Shown: positions 63,014 through 64,000 of the stretch, one piece after another | How positions within the stretch are numbered: the first letter of the stretch is position 1 | Layout of the letters: each line of letters starts with the position of its first letter | Source: Coprobacillus cateniformis | GTDB lineage: Bacteria > Bacillota_I > Bacilli_A > Erysipelotrichales > Coprobacillaceae | Direction of reading: 5' to 3' | Assembly: GCF_009767585.1 (NCBI RefSeq) | Contig: NZ_WSNW01000001.1 | Location: 2,626,041-2,690,040, forward strand | Length of the DNA stretch: 64,000 nt | Notes under the pieces: model-generated | What the model was told of the DNA's origin: nothing | Databases searched by the model: none | The model's input: only the letters and a program-made list of their open reading frames with translations | Translations under genes and position numbers: made by a program

Positions 63014-63346
63014 ATGAATAGGGGAGAAATATATTATGCTGACTTATCTCCAGTTATTGGAAGTGAGCAAGGTGGATATAGACCTGTTTTGATTCTGCAG
63101 AATAATAAAGGAAATAAGTATTCTACAACTGTGATTGTTGCACCTATATCATCTAGAATGACGAAAAATGATTTGCCTACACATGTCATTATTGAACCAA
63201 TATTCTTGGAAAAAAAGTCAGTTATTTTATTAGAACAGATTAGGACTATTGATAAAAAGAGGATAGATGAACGATTAGGGTGCTTATCTAGTGATACAAT
63301 GGAGAAAGTCAACATAGCTATAAAAACAAGTTTAGACATTAAGTAA
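63014..63346 (+). CDS. mazF: MazF/PemK-family endoribonuclease toxin
   Basis: A 110-residue RNase resembling B. subtilis NdoA (EndoA), which cuts mRNA at UACAU. NRGEIYYADLSPVIGSEQGGYRPVLILQN is the family N-terminus and PISSRMTKNDLPTHVII and LEQIRTIDKKRI follow. AGGAGGAAAG precedes ATG 63014. No MazE antitoxin ORF lies in the 131-base gap upstream, nor immediately downstream in the window. Confidence 0.93.
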   Translation: MNRGEIYYADLSPVIGSEQGGYRPVLILQNNKGNKYSTTVIVAPISSRMTKNDLPTHVIIEPIFLEKKSVILLEQIRTIDKKRIDERLGCLSSDTMEKVNIAIKTSLDIK

Positions 63347-63361
63347 TGTATATGGTATAAT
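63333..63361 (+). promoter_or_regulatory. Promoter of the DUF975-like gene
   Basis: TAGACA (63333-63338), 17 bases and TATAAT (63356-63361), overlapping the end of mazF. Confidence 0.55.
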
Positions 63362-63387
63362 ATGATGCATTAAAAGGAGTGATAAAT

Positions 63388-64000
63388 ATGAATATTTCAA
63401 GTATTAAAAATAGAGCAGATGAGTTATTAATTCACTGCAAACCGCAAGTGATTCGTATTATGACCATTATGTTATTAGTAGGGTTAATTCCTTCATTATT
63501 TAATGGTTCAGAGAATACTTTTATCTCTTTGATTTCTTTGGTATTAACAATTGTTTTTTTAACATTTAGTCATGGTTATATTGTTACAACATTAAAGGTT
63601 GTTAGAAATAATTCTGAATCTTTAAGTGATGATGATGCTTTTGTAGGGTTTAGAAGATTTAAAGAACTTTTTCCTACATACCTTGTTTCAGGGTTGGTTT
63701 TGTTTGTTGTTGCATTTATTTTACTTTTCATTATGATGTTCTTTTTAATTATGTTCTTTGGAAATGTTTTTTCTGAAATACCTTATCTTATTGTAAATTC
63801 AGCATTTTCACAGAGTGGAACCTATAACGTATTATATTCATTAATTCAAGCTGTTCCATCACTCGTTCTTGTTATTTTGCTGTTTGTTCTTATTATGATT
63901 ATTGTTATGGTTGTTGCTTCTGCGTTTGTCTTTGCTATGCCCTATTTATTGGAACAATACCATATGACAACAATGACTGCATTAAAAGAGTCATTTTCAT
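63388..64000 (+). CDS. DUF975-like membrane protein, cut by window end
   Basis: ATG 63388 follows AAAAGGAGTGAT and the frame is open for 204 codons to the window edge. It begins MNISSIKNRADELLIHCKPQ and shows about four hydrophobic helices, one ending FAMPYLLEQYHMTTMTALKE, a segment typical of DUF975 (YciC-like) proteins. The C-terminus is outside the window. Function is unknown. Confidence 0.7.
   Translation, partial: MNISSIKNRADELLIHCKPQVIRIMTIMLLVGLIPSLFNGSENTFISLISLVLTIVFLTFSHGYIVTTLKVVRNNSESLSDDDAFVGFRRFKELFPTYLVSGLVLFVVAFILLFIMMFFLIMFFGNVFSEIPYLIVNSAFSQSGTYNVLYSLIQAVPSLVLVILLFVLIMIIVMVVASAFVFAMPYLLEQYHMTTMTALKESFS

Noticed and set aside
63034..63339. 101-codon minus-strand ORF opposite mazF
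   Set aside because: It is antisense to a clear MazF gene and lacks a ribosome binding site; a shadow frame.
1..64000. tRNA or rRNA genes, CRISPR arrays, transposases, prophage genes
   Set aside because: I looked for conserved tRNA arms, repeat-spacer patterns and transposase or phage proteins and saw none; a tRNA scan would be the decisive test.

Overview
This window is an AT-rich Bacillota (Firmicutes) chromosome segment, close to 30% G+C by eye, with a dense housekeeping core. The order ybeY-cdd-era-recO, glycyl-tRNA synthetase, dnaG-rpoD-trmK-nif3, then ispH, yqfQ, cshB, nfo, yqfT and ispG follows the Bacillus subtilis yqf region. The rpsT/gpr/spoIIP block also matches Bacillus order. 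A spore protease and a SpoIIP-family protein imply a spore-forming lineage. The very low G+C, a single-chain glycyl-tRNA synthetase in place of glyQ/glyS, and the gene content would fit Erysipelotrichia (Coprobacillus/Thomasclavelia-like). That placement is inference, not a search result.

Layout. 1-4.1 kb: a small minus-strand membrane peptide, then a diaminopimelate operon using the N-acetyl route (dapF, dapH, N-acetyl-DAP deacetylase, class III aminotransferase). 4.1-8.7 kb: a C39-peptidase ABC exporter, then ybeY, cdd, era, recO. 8.7-11.5 kb: YgiQ radical SAM protein and an alpha/beta hydrolase with Asp at the nucleophile position. 11.5-18.5 kb: glycyl-tRNA synthetase, primase, housekeeping sigma factor, tRNA methyltransferase, NIF3, NUDIX and SAP-domain proteins. 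18.6-25.3 kb: GH25 lysozyme, HAD phosphatase, a decayed gene, MATE transporter, FRG-domain protein, IspH. 25.4-29.4 kb: a MerR regulator with membrane segments facing a membrane-anchored MutS-like ATPase through a MerR-type promoter, then YqfQ-like, PadR and DUF1048-like genes. 29.5-38.4 kb: CshB, Nfo, YqfT, IspG, membrane proteins, PepF, ribosomal protein S20. 38.5-44.7 kb: spore genes, fmt, pyrimidine-nucleoside phosphorylase, HAD and a kinase-like phosphotransferase. 44.8-49.4 kb: MurJ/SpoVB-like flippase, SGNH protein, pyrF-pyrE.

49.5-62.9 kb is a cell-surface polymer locus. It opens with a likely lipid-linked sugar modification module (DUF6020 membrane protein, GT2, DUF2304, SMR-like protein). 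Wall teichoic acid genes follow (TagG, TagH, TagD, a GT2-TagF fusion, two further TagF-like enzymes), with an Ig-like-repeat PIG-L deacetylase between them. TagD makes CDP-glycerol, the TagF-like enzymes polymerise or transfer glycerol phosphate, and TagGH exports the product. The window closes with a MazF-type toxin lacking a visible antitoxin and a partial DUF975-like membrane protein.

Four gene-poor stretches exceed 300 bases (21126-21586, 36872-37700, 47526-48069, 57693-58917). All look like decayed sequence. No rRNA, tRNA, CRISPR array, insertion sequence or prophage was recognised.
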